Positions 24,353-32,909 of a stretch of DNA of 64,000 nucleotides are shown here, one piece after another; positions within the stretch are counted from its first letter, which is position 1; the number at the start of each line of letters is the position of its first letter. The notes beneath the pieces are model-generated. The model ran no database searches, was not told where the DNA came from, and was given only the letters and a program-made list of their open reading frames with translations. The stretch covers positions 1-64,000 of the forward strand of contig JACCXN010000072.1 in the NCBI GenBank assembly GCA_013696965.1, written 5' to 3'. A program made the position numbers and the translations under genes. This DNA is from Bacteroidota bacterium (GTDB taxonomy: Bacteria > Bacteroidota > Bacteroidia > JACCXN01).

Positions 24353-26212
24353 GAGAAAATTAATTCTATTTATTGCTTCCGACTCTATACTGACATTACT
24401 ACTTAATTCCATGCTGTGTATATAAACTCCTCCTCTGTTCAGCGATGCATAGAGTTTACCATCTCTTACAACTAATCGCCAAATTTTATTTCCTGCTAAA
24501 TCATTTTCTAAATCAAAATCTATCCCCTCATTCATTGGTTCCCAGGTTTTGCCAAAATCTTTGGTGAACAAAAGGTTTCCATTATAATTGACTGTAATGG
24601 CTATTAGTGAATCCTCTATAACAATATTGCTAACAAGATTTTTAAATCTCATATTTGAATTGTCTTCCCAGGCCTTGTTCCAGGTGGCCCCACCATCACG
24701 GGAGATATAGAGGCCTTGGTTAAAAGTACCTATGCATATTATATCACCTTTTACTTTTGCTGAGTATATTTCCCATATACCCAACCAGGAAAGAATTGCA
24801 ATTTTTTTAAAGGTTATACCACCATCATCTGACCTAAATAATTCCTGCCTTGTAAAGCCATAAATGAAATCATTGTCTGAATCCAATAAGCTATAATTTT
24901 CACCTCCTAAATATTTATAAGATTTTCCTTCAAGCTCATATAGCCCGTGAGTGGTGGACAGCAACAGTTTACCTTTATGCTTTAAAAAACTTTTGGCACT
25001 TATATCATTTGTACTGTCAGGAAAAATGACTTCCCATTCATTGCCTCCTTGTTTTAAGATGCTTAATTGTAGTTTATCGTCAATAATATAAATATCCCCT
25101 TTGTAAGTTTGTGCTTGGGTAATATAACCTGGGGAAAAATAGGGAGTAGGTTTGCCTGAATCAGAAAAGGCGAATTGAGTGCTTAAGTCAGGAGATATTT
25201 TTTCCCATTTCTGTTTTTTCTCATCCAGCTTGTATAGTTTTTGATTAATTGAAGCTAACAGGCCTGCATCAGTATTTGAAAGGCTATATACTGGAGCGCC
25301 ATTTAGAAATATGCTGGCTTCTTCCCAGGTGCCATTGTTGAATTTGTATATTCCATTAAAATTATCTGTTCCTGCAAATAAATGCCCTTTGAACTTTACA
25401 AAAGAGGTTACATTTTTTCTTTCAAGTCCGGTACCCAGGTAATTCCATGTTAAGCCATTATCAACAGAATAGTACACACCGTTGATGGTGCCAGCATAGA
25501 GGGTGTCAGTGTCCATAAAAAAAGTTCTTAGGTATGCAGGTATAGATATGGTTTGTTCCAGCCACGTTTGCCCCAGGTTTGGAGAAATATGATAACCTAA
25601 AAAAATACTGTCCCCTTTAAATTCTAAGGCATTTGAGCTTCTTGGAGAATCAATGGTTTTCCATGATAAGCCATTGTTATAAGATATACAAGTTTTGCCT
25701 TCATTTTGCCTTTTTGTACTTGCTATTAAGGTATTATTTCCAGCTGCAAATGAAACAAAATTCCCTCCTATGACTAATTTCCAGGTATTATCATTGAAGC
25801 CACATTTTAAAATTCCACCCTGATGGCAGAAAAAAACAGTGTCATCAATCGCTGCAAATCTAGGTACACCATCCCAACTAGAGGAATGAAAGTAAAAGTT
25901 ATCATTCTGAATCATCTCCTGCCAGGAATCTCCGTTATCAAGGGAAACATAGTATTTACCTGTGTAAATAAATAATTTTCCTCTGTAGTGAAAAATGGCC
26001 CTTGTGAATTCATAATTATTAAAATTCCATGTTTTGCTTCCATCATCAGAAAAATATAACCCTCTATCGGTGCCAGCGAAAATTCGAGTATCGGAGGCCG
26101 CAAGGCAATTAATAGTCGCACCGTAAGGCCCGTTTGTGGGCTGCCAACTTTCCTGGGCCTGTACTAAGCCCTGTAATACAACAACCATTGAAAACAAAAT
26201 CAACTTTCTCAT
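24140..26212 (-). CDS. T9SS-secreted BNR/Ycf48-like beta-propeller protein
   Basis: This 690-residue exported protein has a signal peptide (about 1-19, ending VQAQ). A long series of sialidase-type BNR and Ycf48-like repeats follows, with S-x-D-x-G-x-T-W phrases such as SDDGSKTWNF, SLDNGDSWQEM, SVDNGLTWNYL, SRDGGATWNKA and TKDFGKTWEPM, which indicates one or two beta-propellers. The last 70 residues (LHPNPTSSHF...RRKLVIN) are the T9SS sorting domain shared almost identically with the next four genes. No sialidase catalytic residues are apparent. It probably binds or displays at the cell surface. It is the only BNR-type member of the array, so its core is unrelated to its neighbours' cores. 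Confidence 0.88.
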   Translation of the reverse strand: MRKLILFSMVVVLQGLVQAQESWQPTNGPYGATINCLAASDTRIFAGTDRGLYFSDDGSKTWNFNNYEFTRAIFHYRGKLFIYTGKYYVSLDNGDSWQEMIQNDNFYFHSSSWDGVPRFAAIDDTVFFCHQGGILKCGFNDNTWKLVIGGNFVSFAAGNNTLIASTKRQNEGKTCISYNNGLSWKTIDSPRSSNALEFKGDSIFLGYHISPNLGQTWLEQTISIPAYLRTFFMDTDTLYAGTINGVYYSVDNGLTWNYLGTGLERKNVTSFVKFKGHLFAGTDNFNGIYKFNNGTWEEASIFLNGAPVYSLSNTDAGLLASINQKLYKLDEKKQKWEKISPDLSTQFAFSDSGKPTPYFSPGYITQAQTYKGDIYIIDDKLQLSILKQGGNEWEVIFPDSTNDISAKSFLKHKGKLLLSTTHGLYELEGKSYKYLGGENYSLLDSDNDFIYGFTRQELFRSDDGGITFKKIAILSWLGIWEIYSAKVKGDIICIGTFNQGLYISRDGGATWNKAWEDNSNMRFKNLVSNIVIEDSLIAITVNYNGNLLFTKDFGKTWEPMNEGIDFDLENDLAGNKIWRLVVRDGKLYASLNRGGVYIHSMELSSNVSIESEAINRINFLLHPNPTSSHFTLSFEAEKADVTITDFSGRIMLQRQVKSNENISTSGFSKGIYFVQVKVGEDLVRRKLVIN

Positions 26213-26272
26213 TATCTTAAACTTTCAATTTTCTAAAAACCACATCCGTTAATCCGCTAATCATTTCATCCG

Positions 26273-26485
26273 CTAATTAATAACCAATTTCCTTCTTACA
26301 ACTTCCTCCCCAACTTTTATCTGCACAATATATATCCCTTTAGAAAAGCCGATGGTGCTGATGTTTTCATTGCTTTTTACCTGGCGCTGGAGCATAATTC
26401 TTCCAGAGAAATCGGTGATGGTAACATCTGCTTTTTTGGCTTCAAATGAAAGGGTGAAATGGGATGAGGTTGGGTTGGGGTTGAG
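26273..26485 (-). repeat. sorting-domain DNA repeat, copy 2
   Basis: This is the second copy of the 213-bp repeat that codes for the shared T9SS tail. It differs from the others at several codons (EAKKADV, GIYIVQIKV), which makes it the most diverged copy. Confidence 0.85.
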
Positions 26486-27724
26486 GGAAAGGGAAGTCTT
26501 TGAAATATTTCTTTTTATAGCTGAATTCTGTTCTGGCAAGGTATCCGGAGGAAAATTTCGCAAAGCGTATTTTGCTAAAAATGTATAATAACTGTCTTCA
26601 GTTTTTCCAATGTTGAAAGGGCCAATACTTATCGGTTCATTGGCCGTCCCAAAAAAATATAAATTATCATTTTCATCTATGCTTACTTTTTGACCAGTCA
26701 ATTTGACTGCCCAGCCTGGCACAAAGGTTTCAAGTAATTCTCCTGTTTCATCATTTAATTTCCAGGCAAATGATTTGGTTTTACCATCGCCAGATGCCAC
26801 ATAACCAGTTCCATAAAGATTTCCATTTTTGTCAAAAACTATGTTCGAAAATTGACTGTAAACAGCATCTATATTGGTCTTCCAGGTTTCCTTTCCATCT
26901 TTTGAGTTTTTGAATAAGGTAATGCCGGAATATCTGCTGACATTGGCTCTATAAACACTTCCGTCTTCTTTTACTTTTAGAAACCCTTGAGAACCATATG
27001 GATTCCCACCTTTATTCTGAAAATATTTTACTTCTAGGTTTGTGTCGAAAATTATTTCAAAATTATTGGTATAAAAGCCATCCCATCCGGAGCTTATACT
27101 TTCAATCAACCAAAAATCTTCCCTGTTGCCACCTATCAGGTATATAAAACCCAGGGTGTCGGATTCAATTCTTTGGCCGAACCCTCCCTTCTTTGCCTCA
27201 AAGGCTTTTAATGCTTTGCCTACAGAATCAATTTGAATTATAAACAATCCACTATTACTAAAGGTATAGTCTCCAAAGTGGTCACCTTGGTTAGCTTTTC
27301 CCGTAATCCAATAATTTCCATAATAATCTATGTGGATTTCGGAAAGCGATACCTGCTCATTTCCTTCCAGGTTCTGTTGCCACATTGAATTTCCGTCTTC
27401 TGAGAATCTTTCAAGTGTAAACCTTTTTTTATCCTGGCTTCCATAGGTAAGAAAAAAACCTCCCTGTTTCAATGTCTTCAAAGAAACTGTCCAATAATCA
27501 TTTGAGATTTGCCTGGTCCAGAGCATTTCCCCTTCAGAAGAAAATTTTTCAAGGTTTATTTTTTCTTGTTCACTATCAAAATGAAATAAATAAATGTTTC
27601 CAAATGCATCCACATCGCAGGAAGAAGAGCGTATAAAATCGAGCTCTTTTACCCACTCCCATTCCTGGGCTTTAACCTGCACCTGAACAAAAAACATCAA
27701 TATTAAAATAATCAGCCTCCTCAT
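26273..27724 (-). CDS. T9SS-secreted repeat protein, array member 2
   Basis: This 483-residue exported protein has a signal peptide MRRLIILILMFFVQVQVKAQ, then EWEWVKELDF and SBBP/propeller-like repeats (DAFGNIYLFHFDSEQ, DYYGNYWITGKA, DKNGNLYGTGYV, DENDNLYFFGTA). It ends in the shared sorting domain (last 70 residues, with a few substitutions: AKKADV, TIGFSKGIYIVQIKV). The repeated D-x-x-G-N-x-Y-x-x-G phrase suggests a beta-propeller. The function is unknown. Its leader DNA is the closest match to the orphan stub at 23948-24060. Confidence 0.85.
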   Translation of the reverse strand: MRRLIILILMFFVQVQVKAQEWEWVKELDFIRSSSCDVDAFGNIYLFHFDSEQEKINLEKFSSEGEMLWTRQISNDYWTVSLKTLKQGGFFLTYGSQDKKRFTLERFSEDGNSMWQQNLEGNEQVSLSEIHIDYYGNYWITGKANQGDHFGDYTFSNSGLFIIQIDSVGKALKAFEAKKGGFGQRIESDTLGFIYLIGGNREDFWLIESISSGWDGFYTNNFEIIFDTNLEVKYFQNKGGNPYGSQGFLKVKEDGSVYRANVSRYSGITLFKNSKDGKETWKTNIDAVYSQFSNIVFDKNGNLYGTGYVASGDGKTKSFAWKLNDETGELLETFVPGWAVKLTGQKVSIDENDNLYFFGTANEPISIGPFNIGKTEDSYYTFLAKYALRNFPPDTLPEQNSAIKRNISKTSLSLNPNPTSSHFTLSFEAKKADVTITDFSGRIMLQRQVKSNENISTIGFSKGIYIVQIKVGEEVVRRKLVIN

Positions 27725-27844
27725 AATTTACACTTTTTAATTTAAAATCTTATGCATTTTACCATCACCAAATCACTTTCCCGATTCGTACCTCAAATGG
27801 ATTTCGCTTCTCTCATAATCCGCTAATATCGCATCAGCAATTAG

Positions 27845-28057
27845 CTAATTGATAACCAGCTTCCTTCTTACCACATCCTCTCCAAGCATCACCTGCACAA
27901 AATAAATCCCTTTTGAAAAGCCGCTGGTGCTGATGTTTTCCTTGCTTTTTACCTGCCGTTGGAGCATAATTCTCCCTGAAAAATCGGTAATGGTAACATC
28001 TGCTTTTTCGGCTTCAAATGAAAGGGTGAAATGGGATGAGGTGGGGTTTGGGTGGAG
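27845..28057 (-). repeat. sorting-domain DNA repeat, copy 3
   Basis: This is the third copy of the 213-bp tail repeat, with the local changes VKSKENIS and FVQVMLGEDV. Confidence 0.85.
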
Positions 28058-29386
28058 GTTGAGGGAAGAGTGAAAATTCTTGTTTTCTGAATGTACTTTT
28101 GTAAATTTTTCGATTGTGTTTATTTTGATAAGAAAGTTTATTTTAAGATTATCCCGATTGACTTCCAAATTATTACCAAAACTAATTAATGAAGAAGATA
28201 CTCCTGTTATATAAAGGTTTTTGTTGTTGTCATAACAAATTGAGTATCCTATTGATTCCCAGCTTTCAATTTCACTACTTTTCAATTTGAAAATTTTCGT
28301 ACCTGTTGAATCTGTTAATTCTACACTTAATCCTGTTTTAGGATAATTTAAAAATGTACTCAATGTTGCAAAACCATAATTTATTAATTCCATCTTAATA
28401 GGATGTAGATTGTTTAAGCTAAAACCCCAACGATAATTAAGCAGACTATCGTAGCTTTCAATTCGATCAGTACAGGGTGAATGATTGCCACAGAATGATC
28501 TATAAAAATAAAAGTTGTTAATTGAATCAATTTTAAAATCGGAAATAAATTTGCGTGAGCTCGAAATATTCTTATGATTTAAAAAATAGCCTTCTTTGGA
28601 AAATTTGAGCATATACTGGCCACTTTCATAAGCCAGTAAATTATTTGAGAAATTAGTTTCTCCATTAATGCGGGCAATTAAATAAATATCATCCTGATTA
28701 TTTATTTTAATTAAATCTGGCTTGGATCCAATAGGATTAATTAAAGAAGGTGAGTCTTTAAGAAATATTTCTTTTGCCCATAGAGATACACCGTAAGTAT
28801 CATATTTGGCATAAAAGATATTATCTTCTTCAGCTTCTGAAAAAAACATTTGATTATTAATTGACCCGCCCTTACTAAAGCTTCCTGTAATCACAATTTC
28901 ACTATTCTTTATATCCATGGTTTTGAAAACTTCCTTCTTAGTCCCTCCATCCCTTTTTACCATCTTCAAATCCCTCTCCATATCAAAAGAAGCCAGAAAA
29001 ATATCCCAACCACCGACAGAAGTTTCATCTCCTAAACTTGATTTCAAAGTCCCTGTAAAATTCCCCCCAATATAAGCCACCCCTGCTTTGGCTTTAAGCT
29101 CAACCATTACAAGGGTATCAGTACTTCCAATGGTTTTCCACCAAAGGATATTCCCATCTTCATCATACCTTAAAACAAAACAAGCTGATTTTTCAGGTGA
29201 GGCAATTGTAACTTCTCCTAATTTGCAAGAGCCTTTGAAATTTCCTGAAGCAAAAAGATTTCCTTCTTCGTCCGCGGCTGTTTGGAGGTTTTCAATGCCT
29301 TCGCCTTCTATAACCCATTCCCAATCCTGGGCTTTAGACTGCACCTGAACAAAAAACATCAATATTAATATAATCAGCCTTTTCAT
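27845..29386 (-). CDS. T9SS-secreted repeat protein, array member 3
   Basis: This 513-residue exported protein has a signal peptide MKRLIILILMFFVQVQSKAQ. Residues 21-150 (DWEWVIEGEGIENLQTAADEEG onwards, to KMVKRDGG) are almost identical to member 5, and then the two proteins diverge. The middle contains propeller-like segments (INNQDDIYLIARING, CYDNNKNLYITGVSS). The last 70 residues are the shared T9SS sorting domain. The mosaic of shared ends and private core is the striking feature. No enzymatic motif is visible. Confidence 0.85.
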   Translation of the reverse strand: MKRLIILILMFFVQVQSKAQDWEWVIEGEGIENLQTAADEEGNLFASGNFKGSCKLGEVTIASPEKSACFVLRYDEDGNILWWKTIGSTDTLVMVELKAKAGVAYIGGNFTGTLKSSLGDETSVGGWDIFLASFDMERDLKMVKRDGGTKKEVFKTMDIKNSEIVITGSFSKGGSINNQMFFSEAEEDNIFYAKYDTYGVSLWAKEIFLKDSPSLINPIGSKPDLIKINNQDDIYLIARINGETNFSNNLLAYESGQYMLKFSKEGYFLNHKNISSSRKFISDFKIDSINNFYFYRSFCGNHSPCTDRIESYDSLLNYRWGFSLNNLHPIKMELINYGFATLSTFLNYPKTGLSVELTDSTGTKIFKLKSSEIESWESIGYSICYDNNKNLYITGVSSSLISFGNNLEVNRDNLKINFLIKINTIEKFTKVHSENKNFHSSLNLHPNPTSSHFTLSFEAEKADVTITDFSGRIMLQRQVKSKENISTSGFSKGIYFVQVMLGEDVVRRKLVIN

Positions 29387-29538
29387 AATTATAAATTTTT
29401 ATTCTCAATTCACTCAACATCAGCTAATCCGATTCCCTATTCCTACCTCACCGGGATTTCGCTCTCTCATAATCCGCTAATCATCGCATCAGCTTCCCGA
29501 TTCGAACCTCATCGGGATTTCGCTTCGCTCAAAATCCG

Positions 29539-29751
29539 CTAATTGATAACCAGCTTCCTCCTCACCACTTCCTCCCCAACCTTCACCTGCACAAAATAAA
29601 TCCCTTTAGAAAACCCGCTGGTGCTGATGTTTTCGTTGCTTTTTACCTGCCGCTGGAGCATAATTCTTCCTGAAAAATCGGTGATGGTAACATCTGCTTT
29701 TTCGGCTTCGAAGGAAAGGGTGAAATGGGATGAGGTTGGGTTGGGGTTGAG
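29539..29751 (-). repeat. sorting-domain DNA repeat, copy 4
   Basis: This fourth copy of the tail repeat is closest by eye to copy 1. Confidence 0.85.
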
Positions 29752-31131
29752 AGTGAGGGGGATTATCTTTGTTTCAGATATTATTGGAGTTGTTTCACCT
29801 TTATATGGTGTTGTAAGTTTTGCGAAAAATAATCTCTGAAGGGTATCTGAGGTATTTAATTTAAAACTACCTAGGACTAAATTTCTATTCCCCTCGGTGC
29901 AATAGTAGTCAGTTCTGTTGTAATTTCCAATTACATAAGAATTTCCCTTTCTATCGCTGATAATATCAGTTATTTTATTGCATCCATCACCTTCAGAAGT
30001 AATTGCCCATTGAAATTTATTATCTTTAGATATGCCTGCCAATAACAATCTTTCCATTGTATCTGGAACAATGTAATGACTGTCAAAATAAACAGTATCA
30101 AAATTCATATAAACATTTTTTTTTATGGCTCCTGATATTATTATATCTTCTTCATTTTGTGCAGTGATAAAATTCGTGTAATAACCATTATAATATTTAC
30201 CTACATCTTTTCTAAGGTTGCTTGTTCCGTTAGAAAGTTGGTCATAAATTGATCGGTCGCCATAATTATATCTGGTTTTCATATTAAGGGAAGTAATTTT
30301 AGAATTATATGATATAAAATCTACAGATGCCCATGTAAAGGAAAATTGTATTATTTGAATTTCTTCTCCGCTAGGTTTAATCTTAAAAATTATATTCTTA
30401 CCACAATACGCATAACAACCAGGTTCAAGTGTGGAAAGTGTGGAATATGAAGAGAGGAAGATATAATTATCAGGGCCAACCTTAATTTTAGCTCCATTGT
30501 GATTATTAATACTATCGTTTAAATGCCAAATAAATTCTCCGTTTTTATCAAGTTTAATTAAATAAGCCCAACTTTTCTTATCGTTATTAATGGTATTATT
30601 TTCAATCAAATAATCGCCAAAAATCTGGCCTCCGAAATAAATGTTTCCTTTTATATCAACTCCGACAGAACTAGCTATTTCTTTATTTTCATCATTTCCT
30701 ATAGGTTTTGCCCATATACAATCCCCTTCTGGATTAAATTTTGCTAAAAATGCATCAGAGCTCCCAAGGCTTAAAATTGATATTGAATTAAAGCTCAGTT
30801 GCACAGTGAATAGACCCACTAAATAAAAGTTGCTGTTATTATCTGTAGTAATGTCTTCAATTATTCCTGAATAATTCTTACCCCAAATGAAATTTCCATC
30901 TATGTCGTATTTTAAAATGAAATAGCCAGTGTCAAGAGTAGTATTAATTATTTTGCTTTTGCCATCCTGGTAAGCCAAGACGTAAATATGTTGTTGATTA
31001 AAGCAAATTTTCCTGGCATCCTGTCGGCCTTCTACAACATCGAATCCTTTCACCCACTCCCAGTCCTGGGCCTTTACCGCTCCCATAAGTAGGGTAATCA
31101 TCAGAAATAACAAAAACTTTTTCATAACCAA
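29539..31131 (-). CDS. T9SS-secreted repeat protein, array member 4
   Basis: This 530-residue exported protein has a signal peptide (about MKKFLLFLMITLLMGAVKAQ) and DWEWVKGFDVVEGRQDARKI. Repeats of the form TDNNSNFYLVGLFTVQLSF, DIKGNIYFGGQIFGDY and DRKGNSYVIGNYN suggest a beta-propeller. The shared T9SS sorting domain ends the protein. The signal peptide and core differ from its neighbours while the C-terminal 70 residues are almost the same. The encoded start is a codon or two before MKKFLL. The function is unknown. Confidence 0.85.
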   Translation of the reverse strand: MVMKKFLLFLMITLLMGAVKAQDWEWVKGFDVVEGRQDARKICFNQQHIYVLAYQDGKSKIINTTLDTGYFILKYDIDGNFIWGKNYSGIIEDITTDNNSNFYLVGLFTVQLSFNSISILSLGSSDAFLAKFNPEGDCIWAKPIGNDENKEIASSVGVDIKGNIYFGGQIFGDYLIENNTINNDKKSWAYLIKLDKNGEFIWHLNDSINNHNGAKIKVGPDNYIFLSSYSTLSTLEPGCYAYCGKNIIFKIKPSGEEIQIIQFSFTWASVDFISYNSKITSLNMKTRYNYGDRSIYDQLSNGTSNLRKDVGKYYNGYYTNFITAQNEEDIIISGAIKKNVYMNFDTVYFDSHYIVPDTMERLLLAGISKDNKFQWAITSEGDGCNKITDIISDRKGNSYVIGNYNRTDYYCTEGNRNLVLGSFKLNTSDTLQRLFFAKLTTPYKGETTPIISETKIIPLTLNPNPTSSHFTLSFEAEKADVTITDFSGRIMLQRQVKSNENISTSGFSKGIYFVQVKVGEEVVRRKLVIN

Positions 31132-31153
31132 CTTTTAACTTTTAACTTTTAAT

Positions 31154-31366
31154 TTAATTTACCACCAGTTTCCTCCTTACCAATTCCTCCCCAACCTTCA
31201 CCTGAACAAAATAAATTCCCTTTGAAAATCCTTGGGTGCTGATGTTTTCGTTGCTTTTTACCTGCCGCTGGAGCATAATTCTTCCAGAGAAATCGGTAAT
31301 GGTAACATCTGCTTTTTCGGCTTCAAAGGAAAGGGTGAAATGGGATGAGGTTGGGTTTGGGTGGAG
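31154..31366 (-). repeat. sorting-domain DNA repeat, copy 5
   Basis: This fifth copy of the tail repeat has ISTQGFSKG and ends RRKLVVN. Confidence 0.85.
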
Positions 31367-32710
31367 GGATTCGGATAATTGACGACTTATTGCATCGAAG
31401 CCAGTCTGGGTTTCAAAAGAATGATTCTTAGCAATTTTAGCAATATATTGAACTTGTTTTCTATTTTCATTTATTATTTGGGCTCCAAAAGATATTTTAT
31501 CAGCTAAGGCTCCTGAAATAATAACAAAATCTGATGAAACTGAAAATATATTGTGCGGGGATATAGAATAAAATGTCCCTGCTGATTCTACTTTTCCAAG
31601 ATTGAAATTTATTAATTTTCCTTCTGTATTAAATTCTTGAATTAAAAGTCCATTCTTATTTTCATTGTTATAATTGTTAACCGAAGTAAAAATTAGAATT
31701 TTATCTTCCTTTACTTCTAATGATAAAGGATAAGCGGGCTCTGCGTTTATTGAATAGATCCAATTTGCATTCCCAGAACTATCAGAGTATTTCGAAAGCG
31801 AAGTTATGATATATCTGATACTGCTCCGAAAAAAACGATAAAAAAAACCATCTGAATCAATATGTATTGATTTAGTAGAATGGCCGGGATTGCTTATGCA
31901 ATATAAATATTCAAGAAAATCACCTTGAGGAGAAAATTTTAATAATTTGTCACAAGAATTAAAGGTTGTATCAACTTCACCAATCCTAATATTTTGTATC
32001 CCACAACTAATATATATATTTCCCTTTGAGTCCGTTACTGCCATACGAGCAAAACTATACGAATCCTCTCCACCTAAAAATTCTTTTATCCACTCATAGT
32101 TACCTAGCGTGTCCATTTTTAAATAATATGAATTATTTCTTGTAGACTGTGATGTGAAGTTTATGTTCCCAATTTTTCCTCCAACTGAAAAGCTGCCAAT
32201 AACAATTAAATCTTCTCCCGTAAAAGCCAAGGAAACCAGTTCCTCCCTCTCAGGCCCACCATCCCTCTTCACCATCTTCAAATCCCCCTCCTTATCAAAA
32301 GAAGCCAGAAAAATATCCATTCCACCTGCAGATGGGGAAATACCTAAACTAGATTTCAAAGTCCCTTTGAAATTTCCTCCAATATAAGCCACACCTGCTT
32401 TGGCTTTAAGCTCAACCATTGCAAGGGTATCAGTACTGCCAATGGTTTTCCACCAAAGGATATTCCCCGCTTCATCATACCTTAAAACAAAACAAGCTGA
32501 TTTTTCAGGTGAGGTAATTGTAACTTCTCCAAGTTTGCAGGAGCTCTTAAAATTTCCGGAAGCAAAAAGGTTTCCCTCTTCATCAGCGGCTGTTTGGAGG
32601 TTTTCAATGCCTTCGCCTTCTATAACCCATTCCCAATCCTGGGCTTTAGACTGCACCTGGAACAGGATAATCATTAAAACTATAAATAACATTCTCATAA
32701 ATACATACAC
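31154..32710 (-). CDS. T9SS-secreted repeat protein, array member 5
   Basis: This 518-residue exported protein has a signal peptide with an N-terminal extension (MYVFMRMLFIVLMIILFQVQSKAQ; MRMLF may be the true start at 32695). From QVQSKAQDWEW to about residue 155 it is nearly the same as member 3, differing at a handful of positions, and then it has a private core (DTLGNYEWIKEFLGGEDSYSF, DSKGNIYISCGIQNI). The last 70 residues are the shared sorting domain, which ends in RRKLVVN. As the most upstream gene on the minus strand it may carry the promoter for part of the array. Gaps between array genes (22-152 bases) permit either co-transcription or separate promoters. Confidence 0.85.
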   Translation of the reverse strand: MYVFMRMLFIVLMIILFQVQSKAQDWEWVIEGEGIENLQTAADEEGNLFASGNFKSSCKLGEVTITSPEKSACFVLRYDEAGNILWWKTIGSTDTLAMVELKAKAGVAYIGGNFKGTLKSSLGISPSAGGMDIFLASFDKEGDLKMVKRDGGPEREELVSLAFTGEDLIVIGSFSVGGKIGNINFTSQSTRNNSYYLKMDTLGNYEWIKEFLGGEDSYSFARMAVTDSKGNIYISCGIQNIRIGEVDTTFNSCDKLLKFSPQGDFLEYLYCISNPGHSTKSIHIDSDGFFYRFFRSSIRYIITSLSKYSDSSGNANWIYSINAEPAYPLSLEVKEDKILIFTSVNNYNNENKNGLLIQEFNTEGKLINFNLGKVESAGTFYSISPHNIFSVSSDFVIISGALADKISFGAQIINENRKQVQYIAKIAKNHSFETQTGFDAISRQLSESLHPNPTSSHFTLSFEAEKADVTITDFSGRIMLQRQVKSNENISTQGFSKGIYFVQVKVGEELVRRKLVVN

Positions 32711-32909
32711 TTTTTACTTGTGCATCTATTGGATAGTGTAATAAAACTTTGCCGTTATTTCAGGAAAAAGTAAATGCTTGTGTCTCTGTTTTTCAGAAAG
32801 TTGGGCAGATGTGCCTCTTGCACAGGATGGGGAATTTTTTTCCTTTGGATTAACTAGTGAGTAGGGGAATCAAAATTGCAAATACAAATCGCAAGTTCTT
32901 GACAATCAA

